60,172 bases of DNA from Maribacter sp. (GTDB taxonomy: Bacteria; Bacteroidota; Bacteroidia; Flavobacteriales; Flavobacteriaceae), in the NCBI GenBank assembly GCA_024643345.1, contig JAHENB010000013.1:1-60172 (forward strand). Reading direction: 5' to 3'. A program made the position numbers and the translations under genes. Below the pieces are notes generated by a model. The model made no database searches, had not been told where the DNA came from, and saw nothing but the letters and a program-made list of their open reading frames with translations. Shown piece after piece: positions 16,798 to 24,748 of this stretch (positions within the stretch are counted from its first letter, which is position 1; the number at the start of each line of letters is the position of its first letter).

Positions 16798-17211
16798 ATG
16801 ACCCTCCACGAATACAAAATGCTATCGGAAGATGACCAATGGGATGCCGTAATCTCAAAGGACAGGTTCCGGGATATTGTAATAGAAGGTAATTCCAAAC
16901 AATCTGTTAAGTTAAAAGGGGCATACTTTTTCTTTCAGCATGCAAAGAAAATGAACAATATTTTAAAAAGGGCGGGAATTGCCTCCTGCGTCGGCGAGTC
17001 CCCATTCGAACATGTTGAACATGCGAAAACACCTCCTCAATTGATTTTCAAAAATACATTTAATACGAGTTCGGGTCGGCGGGAATTGCTCGGCGCTTGG
17101 CCTCGCGAGTCCCCGTTCGAACATCTTGATAGTGGAAAAGCCAATTCCCTGGAATTGGTTTTTATTCCGCAAAATTTCACCCAAGTGAACTTGGTTCATT
17201 TTGCTGCATAA
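16798..17211 (+). pseudogene. micro-gene family copy 5 with unrelated tail
   Basis: ATG 16798 begins MTLHEYKMLSEDDQWDAVIS, KDRFRDIVIEGNSKQ, the longest in-frame match in the family (about 34 codons). From about 16905 the frame runs through a tandemly repeated GC-rich segment (GESPFEHV / RESPFEHL) that looks like non-coding tRNA-flank sequence, so the 137-codon frame is not a natural protein. It directly follows DUF6090. Confidence 0.45.
16971..17130. repeat. imperfect direct repeat beside the tRNA genes
   Basis: Units at 16971-17018 and 17078-17130 both start GGCGGGAATTG and share CGAGTCCCC[AG]TTCGAACAT with a TTGA end, the middle differing. The unit contains a TTCGAAC string like a tRNA T-loop, but no cloverleaf folds. 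It may be a decayed duplicated tRNA-flank segment. Confidence 0.5.
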
Positions 17212-17234
17212 AAAAACCAAAGCTTTCGCTTTGG
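17210..17234 (-). terminator. intrinsic terminator after tRNA-Leu
   Basis: On the minus strand: CCAAAGC, loop GAAA, GCTTTGG, then TTTTTTT. The perfect 7-bp stem with GAAA tetraloop lies 16 nt past the tRNA 3' end. Confidence 0.85.
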
Positions 17235-17250
17235 CTTTTCCACTCATTTG

Positions 17251-17334
17251 TACTCGAGGCGGGACTTGAACCCGCACGGCCTAATGGCCATTGGATTTTA
17301 AGTCCAACGTGTCTACCAGTTCCACCACTCGAGC
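17251..17334 (-). tRNA. tRNA-Leu (UAA)
   Basis: The minus strand reads GCTCGAGTGGTGGAACTGG at the 5' end, the anticodon stem-loop GGACTTAAAATCC (anticodon TAA), a class II variable arm TGGCCATTAGGCCG and T-loop GGTTCAAGTCC. The acceptor is GCTCGAG with CTCGAGT and discriminator A. Length 84 nt; the CCA end is not encoded. The long variable arm confirms leucine. Confidence 0.93.
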
Positions 17335-17365
17335 GCATCTACCCTTTGATAGGTATTGCGACTAA

Positions 17366-17390
17366 CAAAAAAACGCCGACAAGCAGCGTT
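17366..17390 (-). terminator. intrinsic terminator between tRNA-Gly and tRNA-Leu
   Basis: On the minus strand AACGCTG, loop CTTGT, CGGCGTT (one G-T pair), followed by TTTTT. It begins 4 nt past the tRNA-Gly 3' end, so the two tRNAs are probably separate transcripts or partly attenuated. Confidence 0.65.
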
Positions 17391-17393
17391 TTG

Positions 17394-17466
17394 AGCGAAA
17401 AACGGGATTCGAACCCGCGACCTCCACCTTGGCAAGGTGGCGCTCTACCAACTGAGCTATTTTCGC
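17394..17466 (-). tRNA. tRNA-Gly (GCC)
   Basis: The minus strand has acceptor GCGAAAA pairing with TTTTCGC, D-arm TAGCTCAGTTGGTAGAGC, anticodon arm CCACCTTGCCAAGGTGG (anticodon GCC) and T-arm GCGGGTTCGAATCCCGT, discriminator T. Length 73 nt; CCA is not encoded. Confidence 0.95.
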
Positions 17467-17501
17467 ATTAAAGAACTTGGCATCTTCTATAGATGCGGAT
17501 G

Positions 17502-17530
17502 CAAATTTAATACAATTTGGTAAAAAGCAA
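17502..17530 (-). promoter_or_regulatory. Bacteroidota-type promoter of tRNA-Gly
   Basis: On the minus strand TTG (17530-17528), an 18-nt spacer and TAAATTTG (17509-17502) exactly fit the consensus TTG-N17/19-TAnnTTTG. It sits about 35 nt upstream of the mature tRNA 5' end. Confidence 0.75.
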
Positions 17531-17585
17531 AGAAAATAATTGACAAAAGCGGCAAAAGCTTTTTGTACTTAAAAGTGACAACTTG

Positions 17586-20207
17586 CTAAGAAGTGGCTTT
17601 CTTGTTTTTGGTGAGCATCCGCTTAATTTCATTGAGCTTCATCAGTGCTTCCACCGGGGTGAGGGTGTTGATGTCCAAGTGGGTGATTTCCTCCTTGATC
17701 TGTTCCAACAAGGGGTCGTCGAGGTTAAAAAAACTGAGTTGCATCTCATGGCCCACCGATTGCAGCTTATCGGTAAGTTCTTCACTGGAATGCGATTTTT
17801 CGAGTTTTTTCAAGATTTTGTTGGCCCTGTGGATCACCTGCTGCGGCATGCCGGCCATTTTGGCCACATGGATCCCAAAACTGTGTTCGCTCCCCCCAGG
17901 CATCAGCTTTCTTAGAAAAAGCACGTCGTGCTTGAGTTCTTTGACCGATACGTTGAAGTTCTTGATGCGCTCGAAAGTGGCGCTCATTTCGTTGAGTTCG
18001 TGATAATGGGTGGCGAACAGGGTCTTTGCGCGGGCCGGATGTTCATGCAGGTATTCCGAGATGGCCCAGGCGATCGAAATGCCGTCGTAGGTGCTGGTGC
18101 CCCTGCCAATTTCATCCAGCAGTACTAGACTGCGTTCGGAGAGGTTGTTGAGAATGGAGGCCGTTTCGTTCATTTCTACCATAAAGGTCGATTCTCCCAT
18201 GGAGATGTTGTCGCTGGCCCCCACACGGGTAAAAATCTTGTCTACATAGCCAATTTGGGCCGATTCGGCAGGAATAAAACTGCCCATCTGCGCCAAAAGC
18301 ACGATCAGTGCCGTTTGCCTTAGGATGGCCGATTTACCGCTCATATTGGGCCCGGTGATCATAATGATCTGCTGGGCTTCCCGGTTCAGGAGCACATCGT
18401 TGGCGATGTAGGGCTCGCCCAAGGGCAATTGTTTTTCTATGACCGGATGACGGCCATTCTTGATGGCGATTTCAGTGGAATCGTTCATTTGGGGCTCCAC
18501 ATAATCGTTTTCCTTGGCCAGTTGGGCAAAACCGCAAAGGCAATCGAGCTGCGCGATCTGCTGTGCGTTCTGCTGTACCTCCAAAATATGTTCCTGCATC
18601 CAGACCACCAGTTGGGAAAACAGTTGTTGTTCCAAGCTCAAGATGCGTTCTTCAGCCCCCAAAATCTTTTCTTCATACTCTTTCAGCTCCTCGGTGATGT
18701 AGCGTTCCGCGCTCACCAGGGTCTGTTTCCGTACCCATTCCGGGGGAACTTTGTCTTTATGCGTGTTCCTTACCTCGATATAGTAGCCGAAGACATTGTT
18801 GGAGGCTATTTTTAAGGAAGAAATACCGGTGCGCTGCATCTCCCGATCGAGCATTTTTTCCAAATAATCCTTTCCTGAAAAAGATAGGCCGCGCAGCGCG
18901 TCGAGCTCTTGGGAATAGCCCTTCGCGATGGTCTTGCCCTTGCCCAATTGTACAGGGGCCTCTTCATCGAGCATTTCCTTGATTTTGCCCCGAAGCGCAT
19001 CACAGGGGTGCAATTGCTCGGCAATGGACAGCAAGGCCGAATCGGTGCTCTTCCCCGTTAACGACTTTATGGGTACGATGGCTTCCAGAGAATTCTTAAG
19101 TTGCACCACTTCCTTCGGATTGATCTTGCCCGTGGCCACTTTTGAGATCAGGCGCTCAAGGTCCCCGATCGGTTTGATCCAATGTTGTAATTTTTGTAAA
19201 TGCGCTTCATTTTGGCACAAATGGGCCACAACCTGATGGCGCCTTCTTATGGCTTCAAGATTTTTTAACGGGAGGGCCAGCCAACGCCTCAAAAGCCGCC
19301 CGCCCATAGGGGAGATGGTCTTGTCGATCACGCTGAGCAGCGTGACCGCATTTTGGTTGTTCGATTGGTACAGCTCCAGATTTCGGATGGTAAAGCGATC
19401 CATCCAGATATATTCCTCTTCGGCGATGCGCCTTAAGGCATTGATGTGGCTTAGCTGCCTGTGCTGTGTCTCGGAAAGGTAATGTAAGACCACGCCCGAG
19501 GCAACAATGCCCAGCCTAAGGTGGTCAACCCCAAAGCCCTTTAGCGTCCTGGTTTTGAAATGCCGGGTCAAGGTCTCCAGCGCGTAATCGTCCTGGTACA
19601 CCCAATCTTCCATAAAAAAAGTATGGAATTGTCGCCCAAAACTTTCAAGAAAATCGGTTTTATGGCGTTTGGATATCAAAATTTCGTTAGGGGCAAAATT
19701 TTGTAGCAATTTATCGATTTGCTCTTGGGTTCCTTCGGCCGTCAAAAATTCACCGGTTGAAATATCCACCAAAGAAATGCCCAAAGTTTGGTTTCCAAAA
19801 TGTATGGCACACAGAAAATTGTTCGCCTTGGCCTGCAGCAGGTCATCGTTCAGGGCCACGCCCGGGGTAACCAGTTCCGTAACACCGCGTTTGACAATGG
19901 TCTTGGTGAGTTTGGGGTCTTCCAATTGGTCGCAGATGGCGACCCGCAGGCCGGCCTTCACCAATTTGGGCAGATAGGTGTTCAGCGAATGGTGCGGAAA
20001 TCCTGCCAGTTCTGTTCGGTCCCCACCGTTGTTGCGGTGGGTGAGTATGATGCCCAAGATCTTGGAGGCCTTTACGGCATCTTCCCCAAAGGTTTCATAA
20101 AAGTCGCCCACACGGAACAACAACAGCGCATCAGGATATTTGGTCTTGATGGTATTGTATTGCTGCATCAAAGGTGTGACCTTCTTGATTTTTTCCGCTT
20201 TTCCCAA
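17586..20207 (-). CDS. mutS: DNA mismatch repair protein MutS
   Basis: The 873-residue protein recognises mismatches and clamps DNA with ATP. The N-terminal mismatch-binding domain has the F-x-E motif in [15 protein letters not shown] (about 32-46). Connector, core and clamp domains follow, then the ATPase with [13 protein letters not shown] (Walker A, about 615), [24 protein letters not shown] (Walker B and signature) and FATHYHEL. Length is normal for MutS1. The start is TTG (20207), the first possible start after an in-frame TAA at 20217-20219. It is divergent from the SpoU methyltransferase gene. Confidence 0.96.
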   Translation of the reverse strand: MGKAEKIKKVTPLMQQYNTIKTKYPDALLLFRVGDFYETFGEDAVKASKILGIILTHRNNGGDRTELAGFPHHSLNTYLPKLVKAGLRVAICDQLEDPKLTKTIVKRGVTELVTPGVALNDDLLQAKANNFLCAIHFGNQTLGISLVDISTGEFLTAEGTQEQIDKLLQNFAPNEILISKRHKTDFLESFGRQFHTFFMEDWVYQDDYALETLTRHFKTRTLKGFGVDHLRLGIVASGVVLHYLSETQHRQLSHINALRRIAEEEYIWMDRFTIRNLELYQSNNQNAVTLLSVIDKTISPMGGRLLRRWLALPLKNLEAIRRRHQVVAHLCQNEAHLQKLQHWIKPIGDLERLISKVATGKINPKEVVQLKNSLEAIVPIKSLTGKSTDSALLSIAEQLHPCDALRGKIKEMLDEEAPVQLGKGKTIAKGYSQELDALRGLSFSGKDYLEKMLDREMQRTGISSLKIASNNVFGYYIEVRNTHKDKVPPEWVRKQTLVSAERYITEELKEYEEKILGAEERILSLEQQLFSQLVVWMQEHILEVQQNAQQIAQLDCLCGFAQLAKENDYVEPQMNDSTEIAIKNGRHPVIEKQLPLGEPYIANDVLLNREAQQIIMITGPNMSGKSAILRQTALIVLLAQMGSFIPAESAQIGYVDKIFTRVGASDNISMGESTFMVEMNETASILNNLSERSLVLLDEIGRGTSTYDGISIAWAISEYLHEHPARAKTLFATHYHELNEMSATFERIKNFNVSVKELKHDVLFLRKLMPGGSEHSFGIHVAKMAGMPQQVIHRANKILKKLEKSHSSEELTDKLQSVGHEMQLSFFNLDDPLLEQIKEEITHLDINTLTPVEALMKLNEIKRMLTKNKKATS

Positions 20208-20222
20208 AGTGTTTTTTTAGTC

Positions 20223-20230
20223 TATTTTTG
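20223..20230 (+). promoter_or_regulatory. -7 promoter-like element
   Basis: TATTTTTG fits TAnnTTTG exactly, in the 239-nt divergent region between mutS and the methyltransferase gene. No TTG was found at the ideal distance, and it lies over 200 nt from the ATG at 20447, so a long leader would be needed. Confidence 0.3.
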
Positions 20231-20446
20231 CACGGGCCCTTCGGGACGAATGTACCAATTTCTTTACGGAAATTTCCCGATTGTTGATATTTTGGGGATA
20301 AGTTGATGCCCCCGTTGCGATAAGGGTCGCCAATTGAATTGAAAACGATTGAATGCTTTACGGAACGGGCCTGGCACATGGGTTTGTTCTTCGTATACAG
20401 CTGATGGGATCAAAGCGAACATTTGATTTCTGAAATTTGCAATGCC

Positions 20447-20977
20447 ATGAGAAAACTTAAAAATGAGGAACTGGCCCGATTGGATGTTGCGGCCTTTAAA
20501 CGGGCCAAAAAAATACCTTTGTCCATCATCCTCGATGATGTGCGAAGTCTCAACAACATCGGTTCGGTATTTCGATCTGCCGATGCTTTTTTGGTAGAAA
20601 AAATATACCTCTGCGGCATTACCGCGACCCCGCCCCATAAAGACATCCATAAAACGGCCTTGGGGGCAACCGAAAGCGTTGCTTGGGAATATGTGCCCAA
20701 TGCCGTGGACATCGTGTCTCAATTAAAGTTGAAAGGCTATACCACCATGGCCGTGGAGCAGGCGGAACCTGCAATTCAATTAAATGACTTCGAACCGGAA
20801 ACGAACAAAAAATATGCCCTGATTTTTGGAAATGAGGTAAAGGGCGTTTCACAAGAGGTGGTCGATGCGGCCGATGGGGTCTTGGAAATACCACAGTTCG
20901 GGACCAAACATTCCTTGAACATTGCGGTAAGTGCAGGGATCGTGATTTGGGATTTCTGGGCGAAGTGGCATCGATGA
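20447..20977 (+). CDS. SpoU/TrmH-family RNA 2'-O-methyltransferase
   Basis: A 176-residue SPOUT-fold methyltransferase using S-adenosylmethionine on tRNA or rRNA ribose. Visible motifs are motif 1 IILDDVRSLNNIGSVFRSAD (Asn and Arg for RNA binding), motif 2 ALIFGNEVKGVSQEVV and motif 3 LEIPQFGTKHSLNIAVSAGI. These order the trefoil-knot SAM pocket. Start ATG 20447 (MRKLKNEEL) is preferred to 20423. The RNA target cannot be told from sequence; TrmH-like Gm18 or rRNA are options. Confidence 0.88.
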   Translation: MRKLKNEELARLDVAAFKRAKKIPLSIILDDVRSLNNIGSVFRSADAFLVEKIYLCGITATPPHKDIHKTALGATESVAWEYVPNAVDIVSQLKLKGYTTMAVEQAEPAIQLNDFEPETNKKYALIFGNEVKGVSQEVVDAADGVLEIPQFGTKHSLNIAVSAGIVIWDFWAKWHR

Positions 20978-20998
20978 CCCCCTTCAAATTAACCTTGC

Positions 20999-22156
20999 TT
21001 AAACTGCCAGACCTATGGCAAAGTCTTGGATTTGTACCAAGAGCGATTCATAGTCTTCATGGCTTTCCACAAAATCCATTTCAGAAAGATCTAAAATAAT
21101 GCTGTTCTGATCGGGATGGCTGCGGAGAAAGTCGAGATAACCTTGGTTGATCTTTTCAAGATATTCCCTGGAAATATTCTGTTCATAGTCCCTGCCCCTT
21201 TTTTTGATGTTGTCCATTAAGCGGGCGGTATTTTGATAGAGATAGATATAAATTCTTGGTTTTTTTACTTCCCTGTACATCAAATCAAAGAGCTTCCTAT
21301 AGAGTCCGAACTCCTCTTTTTGCAGGGTGATCTGCGCAAATATGAGTGACTTGTAAATGTCATAGTCGCTGACCATGAAGCTTTTGAAAAGATCATACTG
21401 GGAGGTGTCATCGGTGAATTGTTGATAACGGTCGGCCAAAAACGACATCTCCAAAGGAAAGGCATAACGATTTTGGTCTTCATAGAATTTTGGCAGAAAG
21501 GGGTTATCGGCAAAACGTTCCAAAACAGCTTTCGCATTGAAGTCAACTGCGATGCGGTTCGCCAAGGTCGTTTTCCCAGCGCCGATATTGCCTTCGATGG
21601 CAATGAAGCCCTGATGGGCAAAAAGTTGCTGTCGGTCTTTGAAAAATCGAAACCCCGTTTTCTGTATGGCCCCTTTGTCTTTGCATTCCTGTAACAGGTT
21701 TCGGGTATCTTTTTTGTAAATGGGGTGGTAAAATTGCGGAGCGATATCGGCCAAGGGTTTCAAAACAAAACGGCGTTGGGCCATTTCAGGATGGGGTACC
21801 ACAAGGTCGTCGAGCAGAATGATTTGCTTTTCGAAATAAATGATATCGATATCGATGATACGTGGTTCATAACCCTGTTCCTGTATCCGAATTCGGCCCA
21901 TCTCGCGCTCAATCTCCAATATAGTGGCCAATAGTTGTTTTGGATTCAGTTGGGTTTCAATGGCGATGCACATATTTAAAAAATCATCGGCCTCAAAGCC
22001 CCAGGCCACGCTCTTATACACCGGCGATATTCTTGTAATGTCACCTGCTTTTGATTGAATTTTAAAGAGTGCGAACTGTAAGTTGGCCGGCTTGTTGCCG
22101 AGATTGCTCCCAAGGGAAAGATATGCGGTTTTTGGGTCGGCCATAATCGAACACAA
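20999..22156 (-). CDS. folK: fusion: FolK (HPPK) plus deoxynucleoside kinase
   Basis: The 385-residue protein joins two enzymes. Residues about 10-165 are 6-hydroxymethyl-7,8-dihydropterin pyrophosphokinase of folate synthesis (LSLGSNLGNKPANLQ, SPVYKSVAWGF, RIIDIDIIYF, VPHPEMAQRRFVLKPLAD). Residues about 180-385 are a P-loop deoxynucleoside kinase (IAIEGNIGAGKTTLA, ERFADNPFLPKFYED, a Glu-Arg DRY-like segment FLADRYQQF and RGRDYEQNIS), making dNMPs by salvage. The start may be ATG 22144 (MADPK). The frame is unbroken across the junction (IQKTGFRFFKDRQQLF), so the fusion is real in this sequence. Confidence 0.92.
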   Translation of the reverse strand: MCSIMADPKTAYLSLGSNLGNKPANLQFALFKIQSKAGDITRISPVYKSVAWGFEADDFLNMCIAIETQLNPKQLLATILEIEREMGRIRIQEQGYEPRIIDIDIIYFEKQIILLDDLVVPHPEMAQRRFVLKPLADIAPQFYHPIYKKDTRNLLQECKDKGAIQKTGFRFFKDRQQLFAHQGFIAIEGNIGAGKTTLANRIAVDFNAKAVLERFADNPFLPKFYEDQNRYAFPLEMSFLADRYQQFTDDTSQYDLFKSFMVSDYDIYKSLIFAQITLQKEEFGLYRKLFDLMYREVKKPRIYIYLYQNTARLMDNIKKRGRDYEQNISREYLEKINQGYLDFLRSHPDQNSIILDLSEMDFVESHEDYESLLVQIQDFAIGLAV

Positions 22157-22183
22157 AGTAACAAAAAGTCAAGGGGAGTTCCT

Positions 22184-22191
22184 TATCTTTG
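22184..22191 (+). promoter_or_regulatory. -7 promoter element of sppA
   Basis: TATCTTTG matches TAnnTTTG and lies 26 nt upstream of the sppA ATG at 22218. No TTG is present at the usual distance. Confidence 0.45.
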
Positions 22192-22217
22192 GACCATAAT
22201 AATAGCGAAGGAAAAGA

Positions 22218-23978
22218 ATGAATTTTTTAAGAAACCTATTGGCGGCCATCTTGGGCTGTCTTATTGCTTTTGGCATCATGTTCGTGATGTTTTTACTCTT
22301 TGCCAGCCTGGTTGGGAGTGTGGAGGACACCGAAACCATAAAGTCCAATACCGTACTGGAACTGCAAATGCAAGAGCCTATCAGTGATTATGTCGGGAAT
22401 ACCGGGAACGACCCTTTTGGTGATATTTTTGGAACGTCCCATGGGCTTGATGAAATTGTACAGGCCATTCAAGTGGCCAAGGAAGATGAGTCCATCAAGG
22501 GTATAAGCATCAACAACAATTTTATGCTTGCGGGCTGGGCCCAGACCCAATCGATTCGAAAGGCCCTTGAAGATTTTAAGGCCAGCGGCAAGTTCATTTT
22601 CGCCTATGCCGATTTTTACACTCAGAAAGACTACTATTTGGCCAGTGTGGCAGATAGCATTTTTTTAAACCCGGTCGGCGTGCTCGACTTCAAGGGATTG
22701 GCTTCGGAGGTGCTTTTTTTTAAAGACCTCCAAGAGAAAACAGGGGTGAAAATGGAAGTGATTCGCCATGGAAAATACAAGAGTGCCGTGGAGCCCTTTC
22801 TTGCCAATGAAATGAGCCCTGAAAACAGGAGCCAAATCAAAGCGCTTATCGGGTCGTTGTGGAATTCAATGCTCGCAGATATCTCGGAGGGGCGCGGGAT
22901 TACCATCGACAACCTGAATGCCATTGCGGATACTTTGGGCGGACGCTCGCCACGCCTTGCCAAAGATTCGGGCTTGATAGACGGTGCCATTTTCTATGAT
23001 GAATATGAAGACCGGTTGCGAATGGCCTTATCCGTAAATGAGGAAAATGACTATAATAGCGTAACCCTCGAAGACTATTTGGGACGGTCAAATAAAAAGG
23101 GGAACAAGACCGGAAAGGATAAAATAGCGGTCATATTTGCCCAAGGGGAGATATTTTACGGGGAAGGGGGCAAAGAGGTGATCGGGCAGGGCATCATCAA
23201 TAATGCGATCAGAAAGGCCAAAGATGATGAAAACGTGAAGGCCATAGTGCTGCGGGTCGACTCGCCCGGTGGCAGCGCGCTTACATCAGATATCATATGG
23301 CGCGAGATCGCGTTGGCCAAAGAGATAAAGCCGGTCGTGGTTTCCATGGGCAATATGGCAACATCTGGAGGCTATTACATTGCTGTGGCCGCAGATAAGA
23401 TCTATGCAGAACCGACCACCATTACCGGTTCAATCGGGGTGTTCGGTACCATACCCAATATCTACGGACTGGCAGAAAATATCGGGATCAACGCCGAACA
23501 GGTGGGTACCAATAAGAATGCCGTTGATTATTCCCTTTTTGAACCGATGACCGATAGTTTCAGGGCTACGGTACAGGAAAGCATCGAAGAGGTCTATGGC
23601 ACTTTTTTGGAAAGGGTGGCAAAAGGGCGGGGTATTACCAAGGCCCAGGCCGACAGTCTTGCCCAAGGCAGGGTGTGGAGCGGCGTCGATGCCCAGCGAT
23701 TGGGGCTTGTCGACGAATTGGGCGGTTTGGACGATGCGATTTCGGGCGCTGCTAAAATGGCCAATATAGAACAATATGGAGTCAAGAAATACCCTAGGTA
23801 TAAAACCGGATTTGAAAAATTAATGGAAGACTTGGGCGGGGCCAGTACCAAAACGAAAGACGACTTGATCAAGGACGAGATCGGCACCGAATTCTATTCC
23901 CTTCTCAAGCAGTTGAAATCGGCCATGCAGCAAAAAGGGGTACAGGCCAGAATGCCATTCGCACTGGATATAAAATAA
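22218..23978 (+). CDS. sppA: signal peptide peptidase SppA, 67-kDa type
   Basis: The 586-residue membrane-bound serine protease (peptidase family S49) degrades cleaved signal peptides. There is one N-terminal helix (about 4-30), then tandem S49 domains. The first has the catalytic lysine region VIRHGKYKSAVEPF (about 185-198), the second the serine region MGNMATSGGYYIAVAADKIY and YAEPTTITGSIGVFG. Length and the two-domain form equal E. coli-type SppA. The next gene, a queuosine precursor transporter, starts 3 nt after the stop, so they share a transcript. Confidence 0.93.
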   Translation: MNFLRNLLAAILGCLIAFGIMFVMFLLFASLVGSVEDTETIKSNTVLELQMQEPISDYVGNTGNDPFGDIFGTSHGLDEIVQAIQVAKEDESIKGISINNNFMLAGWAQTQSIRKALEDFKASGKFIFAYADFYTQKDYYLASVADSIFLNPVGVLDFKGLASEVLFFKDLQEKTGVKMEVIRHGKYKSAVEPFLANEMSPENRSQIKALIGSLWNSMLADISEGRGITIDNLNAIADTLGGRSPRLAKDSGLIDGAIFYDEYEDRLRMALSVNEENDYNSVTLEDYLGRSNKKGNKTGKDKIAVIFAQGEIFYGEGGKEVIGQGIINNAIRKAKDDENVKAIVLRVDSPGGSALTSDIIWREIALAKEIKPVVVSMGNMATSGGYYIAVAADKIYAEPTTITGSIGVFGTIPNIYGLAENIGINAEQVGTNKNAVDYSLFEPMTDSFRATVQESIEEVYGTFLERVAKGRGITKAQADSLAQGRVWSGVDAQRLGLVDELGGLDDAISGAAKMANIEQYGVKKYPRYKTGFEKLMEDLGGASTKTKDDLIKDEIGTEFYSLLKQLKSAMQQKGVQARMPFALDIK

Positions 23979-23981
23979 AAG

Positions 23982-24692
23982 ATGACACTAAAGGACAAGA
24001 AATTGGCTTACCAGATCTATTTGTATTTGGGCGCCCTGTTCATTACCTCTTTGGTGGTGTCGAACCTGATTTTCCAAAAATTCTTTTATTGGCACCCATT
24101 TGGGAAAATTGAAGTTTTTGGTGCCTCCTTATTTGAGATTTCGGTAGGTGTGCTGCCCTATCCCATTACTTTTTTGATCACCGATTTGATTTCAGAAATC
24201 TACGGAAGGAAAAAGGCCAACCAAATCGTTACCGCAGGTATTTTTGCTTCCTTCTTTTCGATGGGCATTATTTTGTTGGCCAAAATATCCCCGGCATTGC
24301 CCACTTCCCCCATCGACGATGTGACCTTTAGCAAGGTTTTTGCCCTTTCCCCCATCGCGGTGTTGGCCTCCATGATCGCCTACTTGTTCGCCCAATATGT
24401 CGACATTGCGATCTATCACTTTTGGAAAAAGGTCACCAAAGGCAAACATCTATGGTTAAGGAACAATTTCTCCACTTTCCTGTCCCAGTTTATCGATACC
24501 CTCACGGTTGTGGGCCTACTTTGTATTTTTGAGGTACTCCCCTGGAACCTGTTCTATGCTTTGGTGGTCAGCGGTTTTCTTTTTAAGGTATTCATTGCGG
24601 TTCTGGACACCCCGTTCCTTTATTTGTTCGTATATATCCTAAGAAAACGATTTGGTCTTTCGGAAGGGGAGGAAATATATTTGGAAGTCTAA
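23982..24692 (+). CDS. yhhQ: queuosine precursor transporter (YhhQ/DUF165 family)
   Basis: The 236-residue protein has about six membrane helices and the family motifs SNLIFQKFF (after first helix), GVLPYPITFLITDLISEIYG (the PxTFxxTDxxxExYG signature), SPIAVLASMIAYLFAQYVDI and NNFSTFLSQFIDTL. Family members import preQ0/preQ1 bases for queuosine tRNA modification. It is translationally close to sppA (3 nt). Substrate is assigned by family only. Confidence 0.88.
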   Translation: MTLKDKKLAYQIYLYLGALFITSLVVSNLIFQKFFYWHPFGKIEVFGASLFEISVGVLPYPITFLITDLISEIYGRKKANQIVTAGIFASFFSMGIILLAKISPALPTSPIDDVTFSKVFALSPIAVLASMIAYLFAQYVDIAIYHFWKKVTKGKHLWLRNNFSTFLSQFIDTLTVVGLLCIFEVLPWNLFYALVVSGFLFKVFIAVLDTPFLYLFVYILRKRFGLSEGEEIYLEV

Positions 24693-24748
24693 AAAATATA
24701 ACCCCATTCCCGGAGTTATAGATTACAACAGAATCATTCATATAGAAA

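Noticed and set aside
1-17200. Insertion sequences, integrase or CRISPR array in the accessory half
   Set aside because: No DDE transposase, integrase motif, terminal inverted repeats with target duplication, or regularly spaced repeats were found.
16963-17277. 104-codon minus-strand open frame across the tRNA-Leu end (MRVQVPPRVQMSGKAK)
   Set aside because: It begins inside the tRNA gene, crosses its terminator and then the direct repeat; such tRNA-derived frames are common false genes.
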